Below, piece after piece: positions 1-7,410 of a DNA stretch of 12,300 nt. Under the pieces are notes generated by a model that saw only the letters and a list, made by a program, of their open reading frames with translations, had not been told where the DNA came from and searched no databases. The stretch is from positions 1 to 12,300 of the forward strand of contig CALUJT010000037.1 of the NCBI GenBank assembly GCA_944321005.1, given 5' to 3'. Each line of letters starts with the position of its first letter. Position 1 is the first letter of the stretch. Made by a program: the position numbers and the translations under genes. This stretch comes from an uncultured Atopobiaceae bacterium. GTDB lineage: Bacteria; Actinomycetota; Coriobacteriia; Coriobacteriales; Atopobiaceae.

Positions 1-614
1 GAGCAGACGCCGCACGTTCAGGCGGGGAGGCCAGATCACGACGATGGCGGCGAGGGCGACGGGCGTCACGGAGACGGCCGGGAAGCCGAAGTCGACGCAC
101 CACACGGGAAGCGACGCCGCGGCCACGATCGACCCGAGCGAGACGTAGCGCGTGGGGATCACGAGCACGAGGAAGAGGGCGAGCAGGCCCACGCCGATGG
201 GCCAGTAGAGGCCAAGGGCCGCGCCAAACCCCACGGCGATGCCCTTGCCGCCGTGGAAGCGCAGGTACGGGCTGAAGACGTGGCCCAGGATGCAGAAGAG
301 GAAGACCACGGAGAGCGCCGAGCCGAAGGAGGTGGTGTGGTCGAGCGAGGCCACGTCGCCCCCCAGGGCGAGCGCCGCGACGGCCCAGCGGGCCACGAGC
401 ATCCAGACGAGCCCCTTTGCGGCGTCGAGCAGGAGCGTGAGGCCGGCGGCGCCCTTGCCCACCGAGCGCGCGACGTTGGTGGTGCCGATGTTGCCGGAGC
501 CCACGGTGCGCACGTCCACGTGGCCCATGAGCATGGCCACGATCAGTCCGAAGGGTATGCCGCACACGAGGTAGGCCCCCGCGGCGAAGACCGCGGTCCA
601 GAGGGCGAGGTCGC

Positions 615-618
<4 letters not shown>
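1..618 (-). CDS. plsY: Glycerol-3-phosphate acyltransferase PlsY (3' end outside window)
   Basis: PlsY is an integral membrane enzyme that moves an acyl group from acyl-phosphate to glycerol-3-phosphate, giving lysophosphatidic acid, the first step of phospholipid synthesis. I translated 206 codons in this frame without a stop. The product has alternating hydrophobic segments and the three PlsY signature regions: SGNIGTTNVAR (residues about 41-51), GHVFSPYLRFHGGKG (about 112-126) and a later TRYVSLGS segment (about 157-164). The start is GTG at 618-616. It overlaps the der stop as GTGA and is preceded inside der by a G-rich Shine-Dalgarno stretch (GAGGGGGG), so translation is probably coupled to der. 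The frame is still open at position 1. PlsY proteins are usually about 200-220 residues, so only a few C-terminal residues should be missing. PlsC, encoded further upstream in this window, would use its product. Confidence 0.95.
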
Positions 619-1949
<1,331 letters not shown>

Positions 1950-1999
1950 CTTGTCTCCTTGCTATTCCATTGGTGCAGCTAGGGTACCACGAGCGGTAG

Positions 2000-2025
2000 G
2001 ATTTGCGCCGTGAGCGCGTCAAATC
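2000..2025. promoter_or_regulatory. Imperfect dyad and possible -35 box upstream of der
   Basis: In the 117-bp gap between the SLH gene stop and der, GATTTG at the left end pairs with CAAATC at the right end. The stem continues as CGC/GCG past a one-base bulge, giving a 9-bp stem with a 7-base loop. On the minus strand TTGACG (2017-2022) lies within the dyad and resembles a -35 box, but the best -10 at about 18-bp spacing (TACCGC) is poor. There is no T-run, so a classical intrinsic terminator is not supported on either strand. It could be an operator, a terminator remnant or chance. Confidence 0.25.
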
Positions 2026-2066
2026 CCCACAGTGCCGCGCGTGCGGGCCGCAGGGGCGCCGGAGCG

Positions 2067-3428
2067 CTAGAGGCGCATGAGGATCGCCGCGAGCTCGGCC
2101 CGGGTGCAGGGCGTCTGCGGGGAGAGCGTGCCGGCGGACGTGCCCTTGATGATCCCCCGGGACACCGCCCACCTCATGGCCCCCTGGGCGAACGGGGAGA
2201 CGGACCCCGCGTCCGGGTAGCCGGAGAGGTCGGAGCCCGTGGGGGGCGAGCCGAAGTAGCGCCAGAGGATGGTCGCGGCCTGCTCGCGCGTGAGGGCGTC
2301 CTCGGGCCCGTAGAGCCCGTTGGCGTAGCCCGTGACGCAGCCGCCGCGGAGCGCCCAGGCGAGGGCCTCGGCGTAGTAGGCGTTGGGGTTGCAGTCCGCC
2401 GGCAGGCCGGAGACGGAGGTCGAGGGCTTGCCGGCGTAGTTCCAGAGCACCATGGCCATCTGGGAGCGGCTGAGCGTGTCGGCGGGGCCGAAGGCGCCCG
2501 AGCCGTCGCCGTACCCCGTCATGAAGCCCTTCTCGGCGGCCCAGGTCACGCAGTCGTAGTACCAGGCCCCGGGCGCTACGTCCACGAACCCGGACGTCCC
2601 CCTCTGGGCGAGCATCTCGAGGCAGTCCGCGCGCTCCTGCTCGTAGCGATTGATCCAGCCCTGGTGGTACTGAGACTGGGAAGGGTACTGAGCGGCCACG
2701 TTGTTCACCACGGCGTCGCACAGGCGGTTCACGAACTGCTCGTCCGTGAGCTCGTTGCCGAGGCTCGCCGCGTTGAGGAAGTAGATGACGCCGCCGGGAC
2801 CGAAGAGGTTGGTCATGCTCCACACGAGGCCCTTCACGCAGTCGGCGCGGCCCGCCATGGAGACCCCGTGAGACTCGAGGTAGCTCGCGCTGAGGGCGTA
2901 GTAGTTGTCGTAGGCGTAGTTGTCCTGCAGGAGCGAGAACTCCGCCGGGTCCGCGGCGTAGGCCTGGTGCCAGGCGCTCTCCGCCAGCGCGCCCACCTCG
3001 GTGAGGGCGCCGTTCTCGTACATGGGCACGGAGCCGTCGGACACCTCGGCCGCGCGCGCCACCACGGGCGCGAGCATCGCGTACTTCTCGGCGTCGTAGG
3101 AGAGGCAGTACCTGAGGAAGGGGATGAGGCTGTGGCGGCGGTCGAACTGGTAGTAGCCCAGCGCGTTGTAGTCGTCCCCGTAGGAGAAGCCCTGGTCGTA
3201 GTTGCCGTGGCTCTCGTACTTGGTGAAGTACTTCATCTCGTCCGATATCTGCACGAGCTCCCTGCGCGCGGACATCAGGCCGGCCGCGGATGCGTCCGCC
3301 GCGGGCTCGTAGAAGTCCGCGCGGTCCACGACCACGGTCTCTCCCGCAACGCCCTCGGCGAGCGCGGGCGCGGGCGCGGCGAGAAGGACGAGCGCCAGCG
3401 CGGCGCAGGCGGCGGTGCGGTTTCTCAT
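2067..3428 (-). CDS. Secreted protein with lysozyme/Rpf-like N-terminal region and three SLH repeats
   Basis: The 453-residue product starts with a signal peptide: basic MRNR, a hydrophobic core, and a likely cleavage after about residue 24 (PALA/EG). Residues about 66-100 hold KYESHGNYDQG followed by NALGYYQF. This resembles the E-S-G-G-N-W ... G-x-x-Q-F pattern of Rpf and lytic transglycosylases, which would make E72 the candidate catalytic acid; that is my inference. Residues about 100-275 form a Tyr/Ala-rich region with several cysteines that I do not recognise. Three SLH repeats follow, at about 281-333, 345-393 and 403-453, each ending in a TRAE-like helix (LSRSQMA, LTREQAA, CTRAELA). 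SLH repeats normally anchor proteins to wall polysaccharide, so a wall-attached role is likely. The ATG at 3428 follows GGGGAGG by 5 bases. The gene sits between the DUF512 gene and der, separated from both by more than 100 bp, so it is probably its own transcription unit. Confidence 0.85.
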   Translation of the reverse strand: MRNRTAACAALALVLLAAPAPALAEGVAGETVVVDRADFYEPAADASAAGLMSARRELVQISDEMKYFTKYESHGNYDQGFSYGDDYNALGYYQFDRRHSLIPFLRYCLSYDAEKYAMLAPVVARAAEVSDGSVPMYENGALTEVGALAESAWHQAYAADPAEFSLLQDNYAYDNYYALSASYLESHGVSMAGRADCVKGLVWSMTNLFGPGGVIYFLNAASLGNELTDEQFVNRLCDAVVNNVAAQYPSQSQYHQGWINRYEQERADCLEMLAQRGTSGFVDVAPGAWYYDCVTWAAEKGFMTGYGDGSGAFGPADTLSRSQMAMVLWNYAGKPSTSVSGLPADCNPNAYYAEALAWALRGGCVTGYANGLYGPEDALTREQAATILWRYFGSPPTGSDLSGYPDAGSVSPFAQGAMRWAVSRGIIKGTSAGTLSPQTPCTRAELAAILMRL

Positions 3429-3441
3429 AGGGGCCTCCCCT
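3429..3441 (-). promoter_or_regulatory. Shine-Dalgarno of the SLH gene inside a small hairpin
   Basis: On the minus strand AGGGG (3441-3437), AGG (3436-3434) and CCCCT (3433-3429) directly precede the ATG. The Shine-Dalgarno GGGGAGG has ideal spacing and fixes the start, but it can fold into a 5-bp stem with a 3-base loop. The folding would partly hide it. Confidence 0.45.
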
Positions 3442-3465
3442 CAGGCGGCGGTAAGCGACCGCCCG

Positions 3466-3471
3466 ATTGTA
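3466..3471 (-). promoter_or_regulatory. Candidate -10 box for the SLH gene
   Basis: TACAAT on the minus strand, 37 bases upstream of the ATG, is a 5/6 match to TATAAT in an otherwise GC-rich gap. No -35 match exists at 16-18 bp upstream; that position falls in the GC hairpin at 3483-3503. If it is used, transcription would start near 3459. Confidence 0.35.
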
Positions 3472-3482
3472 GCCGTGGGCGC

Positions 3483-3503
3483 GCCGCGCCGCGGCGGCGC
3501 GGC
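3483..3503. terminator. GC-rich hairpin between the DUF512 and SLH genes
   Basis: A perfect 8-bp inverted repeat, GCCGCGCC and GGCGCGGC, surrounds a 5-base loop. It lies 47 bp past the DUF512 gene stop. No T-tract follows on the minus strand, so it is not a textbook intrinsic terminator, though T-poor hairpins have been proposed as terminators in GC-rich actinobacteria. It also covers the place where a -35 box for the SLH gene would lie, so an operator role is an alternative. Confidence 0.4.
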
Positions 3504-3549
3504 CGAGCCTCCCGAAAAGCTCGAGATTCCTGAGGGGCCTTGCGCGGCG

Positions 3550-4929
3550 CTATGCAAGCAGGCCGAGGAGGCAGTCGAGGATGTCGCCCGGGCTCGGCAC
3601 GCAGACGCCCACGGCCGCGCCGCGCGAGGAGAGCTCGTCGACGATGCGGCCCTGCTCGTCGCCGTCGAGCGTGAGCCGGTCGAAGTTGAACATCACCTCG
3701 GGGAGGACCACCAGCGTGCCCCGCAGGTCCGACGGCAGCTGAGCGAGCAGGTCCTCGGAGACGATGAGCCCCGTCACGTTGACGTCCCCGCCGAAGTAGT
3801 CGTTGCGGATGGCGCACGGGCGCACGCGCCCCTCCGGGGAGAGCGCGCGGCAGAGGACGTCGAAGGTCTCCTCGGCCGCCTCCCCGCACACGAGGAGCGC
3901 ACAGAGGTCCTTCTCGGCAAGCCCCTCGCGGACCGAGGACACGTCGCCGGAGCGGCCCTGCGCCACGAGCCCCACCTCGTCGAGGAAGCTCCGCAGCATG
4001 CCGATGCCGTCGTAGAACTGGGGGTAGCCGTCGTAGGTCTCGGCGGGCGGGACGGGCAGGCGCGCGTCCACGTAGAACTCGTCGGAGAGCTGGAAGCGCG
4101 TGATGCCCAGCGTCTCCCGCGCGCGGCGCTGGTAGGGCTCGAGCAGGCGCACCACGGCGCGCGAGGCATCGACGTCGTCCGAGTAGGAGCTGTGGAAGCG
4201 CCGCGAGTGCTTGGTGTACCCCAGCGGCACGACGGCGAGAGAGGTGATGCCGGGGCGGGCCTCGACCCAGTCGAGGGTGGCCTCGAGCTCGGCACCGTCG
4301 TTGATGCCGGGGCAGAGCACGATCTGCGCGTGCACCTCCACGCCGCCCGCGAGCAGCCGCTCGAGCACCTCGATGCCGCGGTCCGCGCGCCGACCTATGA
4401 GGTTGCGGCGCACCTGGGGGGTGATGGCGTGGATGGAGACGTTCATGGGCGAGAGCCCGCAGGTCACTATGCGCTCGGCCTCCTCGTCCGTCACGTTGGT
4501 GAGCGTGACGAAGTTCCCCTGGAGAAAGGAGAGCCGGTAGTCGTCGTCGCGCAGCGTGAGCGTGGAGCGGGCCTCGGGCGGCAGCATCGCCATGAAGCAG
4601 AACTGGCACGCGTTCACGCAGGTGCGGATGCCGTCGAAGAGCACGTCGGTGAAGTCGACCCCCCAGTCCTGGCCGGGCTCGCGCCAGAGCTCGCAGGGGG
4701 TCACGGTGCCGTCGCGCGGGTCGAGAACCTCGAGCTCGCAGACGCCGCCGTCCGCCTCCCAGCGCCAGTCGATGATGTCGCGCGGCTCGATTCCGTTCAC
4801 CGAGACGACGCGCATGCCGGGCTCGATGCCCGCCCCCCAGGCGGGGCTCCCCTCCTCCACGGCGGCGACCCACGCGCCCGTCGCCTGCGGCCTCGTGGAC
4901 GCGTAGTCGGCGCGCTTCTGCTCGGCCAT
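3550..4929 (-). CDS. PDZ / radical-SAM / DUF512 family protein
   Basis: This 459-residue protein is a putative iron-sulfur enzyme of unknown substrate. A PDZ-like segment (GSPAWGAGIEPGMRVVSVNG) covers about residues 27-46. Next is a radical-SAM-type cluster motif CVNACQFCF (C104, C108, C111; C-x3-C-x2-C), then DDDYRLSFLQGNFVTLTN, a hallmark of this family. The DUF512 domain fills the C-terminal half. I chose the ATG at 4929 because GGGGGAGGG sits 4 bases upstream. The frame stays open to an ATG at 5016, but that codon lies in an inverted-repeat arm and has no comparable ribosome site. In Firmicutes this family commonly sits just upstream of der and plsY; here the SLH gene lies between. The intergenic region upstream contains a long palindrome and a tandem repeat. 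The family assignment is confident; the reaction is not known to me. Confidence 0.92.
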   Translation of the reverse strand: MAEQKRADYASTRPQATGAWVAAVEEGSPAWGAGIEPGMRVVSVNGIEPRDIIDWRWEADGGVCELEVLDPRDGTVTPCELWREPGQDWGVDFTDVLFDGIRTCVNACQFCFMAMLPPEARSTLTLRDDDYRLSFLQGNFVTLTNVTDEEAERIVTCGLSPMNVSIHAITPQVRRNLIGRRADRGIEVLERLLAGGVEVHAQIVLCPGINDGAELEATLDWVEARPGITSLAVVPLGYTKHSRRFHSSYSDDVDASRAVVRLLEPYQRRARETLGITRFQLSDEFYVDARLPVPPAETYDGYPQFYDGIGMLRSFLDEVGLVAQGRSGDVSSVREGLAEKDLCALLVCGEAAEETFDVLCRALSPEGRVRPCAIRNDYFGGDVNVTGLIVSEDLLAQLPSDLRGTLVVLPEVMFNFDRLTLDGDEQGRIVDELSSRGAAVGVCVPSPGDILDCLLGLLA

Positions 4930-4933
4930 GATT

Positions 4934-4942
4934 CCCTCCCCC
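4934..4942 (-). promoter_or_regulatory. Ribosome-binding site that fixes the DUF512 start
   Basis: GGGGGAGGG on the minus strand, with the core GGAGG 5 bases before the ATG at 4929, supports this start over the upstream in-frame ATG at 5016. Confidence 0.8.
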
Positions 4943-4946
4943 ACGC

Positions 4947-4972
4947 GGTTCTTCTCGACGGTTCTTCTCGAC
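4947..4972. repeat. Perfect 13-bp tandem duplication (two copies)
   Basis: GGTTCTTCTCGAC occurs twice head to tail (4947-4959 and 4960-4972, plus-strand sense) in the leader of the DUF512 gene. Its core GTTCTTCTCG reappears inverted as CGAGAAGAAC at 5116-5125, just past the ispH stop. The copies would lie at or just after the start of a transcript from the candidate promoter at 4977-4982. It could be an operator pair or a slippage duplication. Confidence 0.7.
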
Positions 4973-4976
4973 AGCG

Positions 4977-4985
4977 ATTGTGACA
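4977..4985 (-). promoter_or_regulatory. Candidate extended -10 promoter for the DUF512 gene
   Basis: The minus strand reads TGTCACAAT, an extended -10 (TG, one base, CACAAT), 48 bases upstream of the ATG. CACAAT matches TATAAT at 4 of 6 positions. There is no good -35, which is tolerable for an extended -10 element. It lies just downstream of the long palindrome. Confidence 0.25.
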
Positions 4986-5003
4986 CACGGCCGAGTCGCA
5001 CGG

Positions 5004-5081
5004 GTTCGATTACCATGTTTCTGCGGACACTCTGCCGCCGTCGGGGCCCCGTTTTGTCCGGAGAAACATGGTGATCGCAAC
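5004..5081. repeat. Long imperfect palindrome between ispH and the DUF512 gene
   Basis: Arms 5007-5029 and 5055-5077 pair over 23 positions with one G/G mismatch (5023/5061) and one T/G wobble (5011/5073). The core ACCATGTTTCT/AGAAACATGGT is perfect. Allowing a bulge at 5078, GTT/AAC extends the stem to 5004-5081. The 25-base loop contains the palindrome CGGGGCCCCG (5042-5051). No T-tract follows on either strand. A dispersed palindromic repeat, a MITE-like element or a processed RNA hairpin are possible. I do not recognise the sequence. Confidence 0.75.
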
Positions 5082-5128
5082 GCGACGCCCGCGGCAGTCC
5101 CCGGCGGAGACGAGCCGAGAAGAACGGG

Positions 5129-5971
5129 CTACTCCCCCACGAGCTCCCCGATGCGGGCGCGCACGGCCTCGATCTGGCTCGCGGGCGTGCTCGCGCCGGC
5201 GGTGATGCCTATGACGCCGGCGCCCTCGAACCACTCCGCCCTGAGCTCGTCGGCGCCCTCCACGTGGTGCGTGCGCGGGCAGCTGGCGGCGGAGATCTCC
5301 GCCAGGCGCGTGGTGTTGGCGGAGATGCGCCCGCCTATGACCACCATGACGTCCGCCTCGCGCGCGAGCTCCTCGGCGGCGGCCTGGTGGCCCGCCGTGG
5401 CCTCGCAGATGGTGCTCATCACGCGGACCTCGTCCGCCACGCCCAGGAGGGCGCCCACGACCTCGGCGAGAAGGGCCCGGCGGGCCGTGGTCTGCACCAC
5501 GACGCCCACCTTGTGCGCGCGCGGGAGCGCGGCGGCCTCCTCCGCGGAGCCCACCACCACGGCGCCCGGCGCGTGCGGGAGCGTGGCCTCCACCTCGGGG
5601 TGGCCGGCCTCCCCCACCACCACGACGCGATAGCCCTCCTCGGAGAGCCGCTCGGCGGCCTGGTGGACCTTCTTCACGAAGGGGCACGTGGCGTCGAGCA
5701 CGCCGGAGCAGAGCTCGCGGGCGCGCTCCTCCTCCTCGGGAACGGTGCCGTGCGTCCGCAGGAGCAGAACGTCGCCCGCGGCGTCCTCGGGCCGGTCCAC
5801 GGCGTCCACGCCGCGCGCCGCGAGGTCCGCGACCACGCGCGGGTTGTGGATGAGGGGCCCCAGGGTGCGCACGCGCCCGGAGGCGCGGTCCGCGGCCTCC
5901 TCCACCATGCGCAGGGCGCGCTCCACTCCGTAGCAGGCGCCGGCCTCGCGCGCCACGCGGATCTGGGCCAC
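5129..5971 (-). CDS. ispH: 4-hydroxy-3-methylbut-2-enyl diphosphate reductase IspH
   Basis: IspH is the last enzyme of the MEP isoprenoid pathway and makes IPP and DMAPP using an iron-sulfur cluster. The 280-residue product keeps the three cluster cysteines (C13, C96, C189), the substrate histidines H42 (HNP), H74 (THG) and H124 (GHPEVE) with E126, and the STICEAT and ITAGASTP segments. One region differs: the usual NSSN diphosphate-binding stretch reads ISAN (about residues 216-219). The start is GTG at 5971-5969, one base past the plsC stop, with GAGGAGG about 9 bases upstream; the N-terminus fits the family. It appears to be the last gene of the long operon, since about 200 bp of non-coding sequence follows. 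Length is normal for Gram-positive IspH. Confidence 0.95.
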   Translation of the reverse strand: MAQIRVAREAGACYGVERALRMVEEAADRASGRVRTLGPLIHNPRVVADLAARGVDAVDRPEDAAGDVLLLRTHGTVPEEEERARELCSGVLDATCPFVKKVHQAAERLSEEGYRVVVVGEAGHPEVEATLPHAPGAVVVGSAEEAAALPRAHKVGVVVQTTARRALLAEVVGALLGVADEVRVMSTICEATAGHQAAAEELAREADVMVVIGGRISANTTRLAEISAASCPRTHHVEGADELRAEWFEGAGVIGITAGASTPASQIEAVRARIGELVGE

Positions 5972-5972
5972 G

Positions 5973-6716
5973 CTAGGCCACCTCCTCGACGCCGGGGTTC
6001 TCCGCGCGCAGGGCGTCGCGCAGCTCGTAGACGCGCTCCATGCCCCGGCGCTCCATCTCGGCCACCTGCTCCTTGCGCTTGAGGTGCGAGAGCTCGCCCC
6101 ACTCGATGGGCTCGCCGGCGCGCATGACCACGCGCTGGCGGAAGCGCAGGTGCCTCGCGCCGATGATGGCGAGCGGCTGCACCGGCACCTTGGCGAGCTG
6201 GGCCATGATGGCGTAGCCGCCGTGGCTCCTGGCCTCGGCGTCGGCGCGCACGCGGGTGCCCTCGGGGTAGATGAGCACGCACTCGCCGCGCTGGAGCATG
6301 GCGCGGGCGCGGCGGACCGTCTTCATGTCGGCCGTGCCCCGCTCCACGGGAAAGCCGCCCGCGCGGGAGAAGAGCCAGGTGGCGGGGCGGATCTTGTCGA
6401 ACTCGCTCTTGTAGACGATGCGGACGGGGACGTGCGCCATCCACATGCTCACGACCGCGACCACGGGGTCGAGCATGGACTCGTGGTTCATGATGACGAC
6501 CCTGCCGCGCGGGTCGTTGAGGAGGAGCTCCGCGCGCTCGAGCCTCCAGGGCCAGAGGAGCTTGGTCACGACCCACAGGATGCGCACGACGGCGCCGATG
6601 AGGAGGCGCCCCGGCAGCGGGTGGTCGGCGAGCGCGTGGTCGTAGTAGTCGTCGAAGGTGTTGCCGGCGAAGGCGCGCATGCGGCCGCCCCCCTCGCCCT
6701 GCCTAGGCTCGCTCAT
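5973..6716 (-). CDS. plsC: 1-acyl-sn-glycerol-3-phosphate acyltransferase PlsC
   Basis: PlsC adds the second acyl chain to lysophosphatidic acid to give phosphatidic acid at the inner membrane face. In the 247-residue product the catalytic NHxxxxD motif is NHESMLD (H78, D83), the glycerol-3-phosphate-binding region is GGFPVERG (about 120-127), and YPEGTR lies at 150-155. A hydrophobic segment (about 38-56) could anchor it. The ATG at 6716 follows GGAGGGAGGG and makes a 14-bp overlap with the cmk end. A second ATG at 6680 also has a G-rich stretch in front and would give a 235-residue protein without the Gly-rich first 12 residues; I slightly prefer 6716. PlsY, encoded downstream in the window, supplies its substrate. 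An acyltransferase of a related type (e.g. ether-lipid or other acyl acceptor) cannot be excluded from motifs alone. Confidence 0.9.
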   Translation of the reverse strand: MSEPRQGEGGGRMRAFAGNTFDDYYDHALADHPLPGRLLIGAVVRILWVVTKLLWPWRLERAELLLNDPRGRVVIMNHESMLDPVVAVVSMWMAHVPVRIVYKSEFDKIRPATWLFSRAGGFPVERGTADMKTVRRARAMLQRGECVLIYPEGTRVRADAEARSHGGYAIMAQLAKVPVQPLAIIGARHLRFRQRVVMRAGEPIEWGELSHLKRKEQVAEMERRGMERVYELRDALRAENPGVEEVA

Positions 6717-7410
6717 GGGGCCCTCCCTCCGCCGCCTCCACGAGGCGGACGATCCTGTCCACGACCTCGTCGAAGGAGAGGTCGGAGGAGTCTATGCGCA
6801 CGGCGTCCTTTGCGGGGCGAAGCGGCGAGGCCTCGCGCGTGGAGTCGTACTCGTCGCGGCGCACGAGGTCCTCGAGCACGGCGCGCTCCGCCGCGGCGTC
6901 CACGGGGACGTCCCTCCCGCGGGCGAGGTCCCCGCCGCCGCGCTGGACCGCGCGCCTGCGGGCGCGCGCCTCGGGCGAGGCGCTGAGAAAGACCTTCACC
7001 TCGGCCGACGGGAAGACCACGGTCCCGATGTCGCGGCCCTCGGCCACGACGCCGCCCCGCTCGCCATAGGCGCGCTGGAGGGCCACCATGGCCTCGCGCA
7101 CGGAGGGGTTGGCGGAGACGGGCGAGACGGCGCGCTCGACCTCGGGCGTGCGGATGGCGGCCGTGGCGTCCTCGCCGTCCACGATCACGCGCTGGCCGTC
7201 GCCGGCGGGGGCGAACTCTATACGCACGTCGCGCGCGACGCCGGCCACGGCCTCGGCGTCGTCGGGGTCCACGCCCCTCCTGAGGCACGCGAGCGCGACG
7301 GAGCGATACATCGCCCCGGTGTCGAGGTACGTGAGGCCGCAGCGGGCGGCCACGGCCCGCGCGGCGGAGGACTTTCCCGAGCCCGAGGGCCCGTCGATGG
7401 CGACGATCAT
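6703..7410 (-). CDS. cmk: Cytidylate kinase
   Basis: Cmk phosphorylates CMP and dCMP with ATP in pyrimidine salvage. The 235-residue product begins with the P-loop GPSGSGKSS (residues 7-15). YLDTGAMYR (28-36), AEGRDIGTVVFP (123-134) and the lid/CMP-binding segment RRDEYDSTRE (184-193) follow, all standard for the family, as is the length. The ATG at 7410 overlaps the preceding rluB stop as ATGA, so the two are probably translationally coupled. Its end overlaps plsC by 14 bp. The cmk-plsC-ispH order is a common neighbourhood in Gram-positive bacteria. Nothing unusual is seen. Confidence 0.96.
   Translation of the reverse strand: MIVAIDGPSGSGKSSAARAVAARCGLTYLDTGAMYRSVALACLRRGVDPDDAEAVAGVARDVRIEFAPAGDGQRVIVDGEDATAAIRTPEVERAVSPVSANPSVREAMVALQRAYGERGGVVAEGRDIGTVVFPSAEVKVFLSASPEARARRRAVQRGGGDLARGRDVPVDAAAERAVLEDLVRRDEYDSTREASPLRPAKDAVRIDSSDLSFDEVVDRIVRLVEAAEGGPHERA

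Noticed and set aside
2031..2066. Possible terminator just past the SLH gene stop (TGCGGGCCGCA region)
   Set aside because: The palindrome has almost no loop and there is no T-run, so it is not a credible hairpin terminator; GC-rich sequence produces many such matches.
2010..4983. Two long plus-strand open frames (2010-3533 and 3415-4983) opposite the SLH and DUF512 genes
   Set aside because: Their products are rich in His, Val, Arg, Glu and Ala with no domain pattern, as expected of reverse-strand frames of GC-rich genes. The minus-strand frames carry recognisable motifs and ribosome sites.
4930..5016. Upstream extension of the DUF512 gene to an ATG at 5016
   Set aside because: That ATG is part of the long palindrome arm, the added 29 residues lack family similarity, and the ATG at 4929 has a strong Shine-Dalgarno.
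5001..5016. GGGTTCGATTACC resembling a tRNA T-arm
   Set aside because: The flanking bases do not form the T-stem, no acceptor or anticodon arm lies nearby, and the bases belong to the palindrome.
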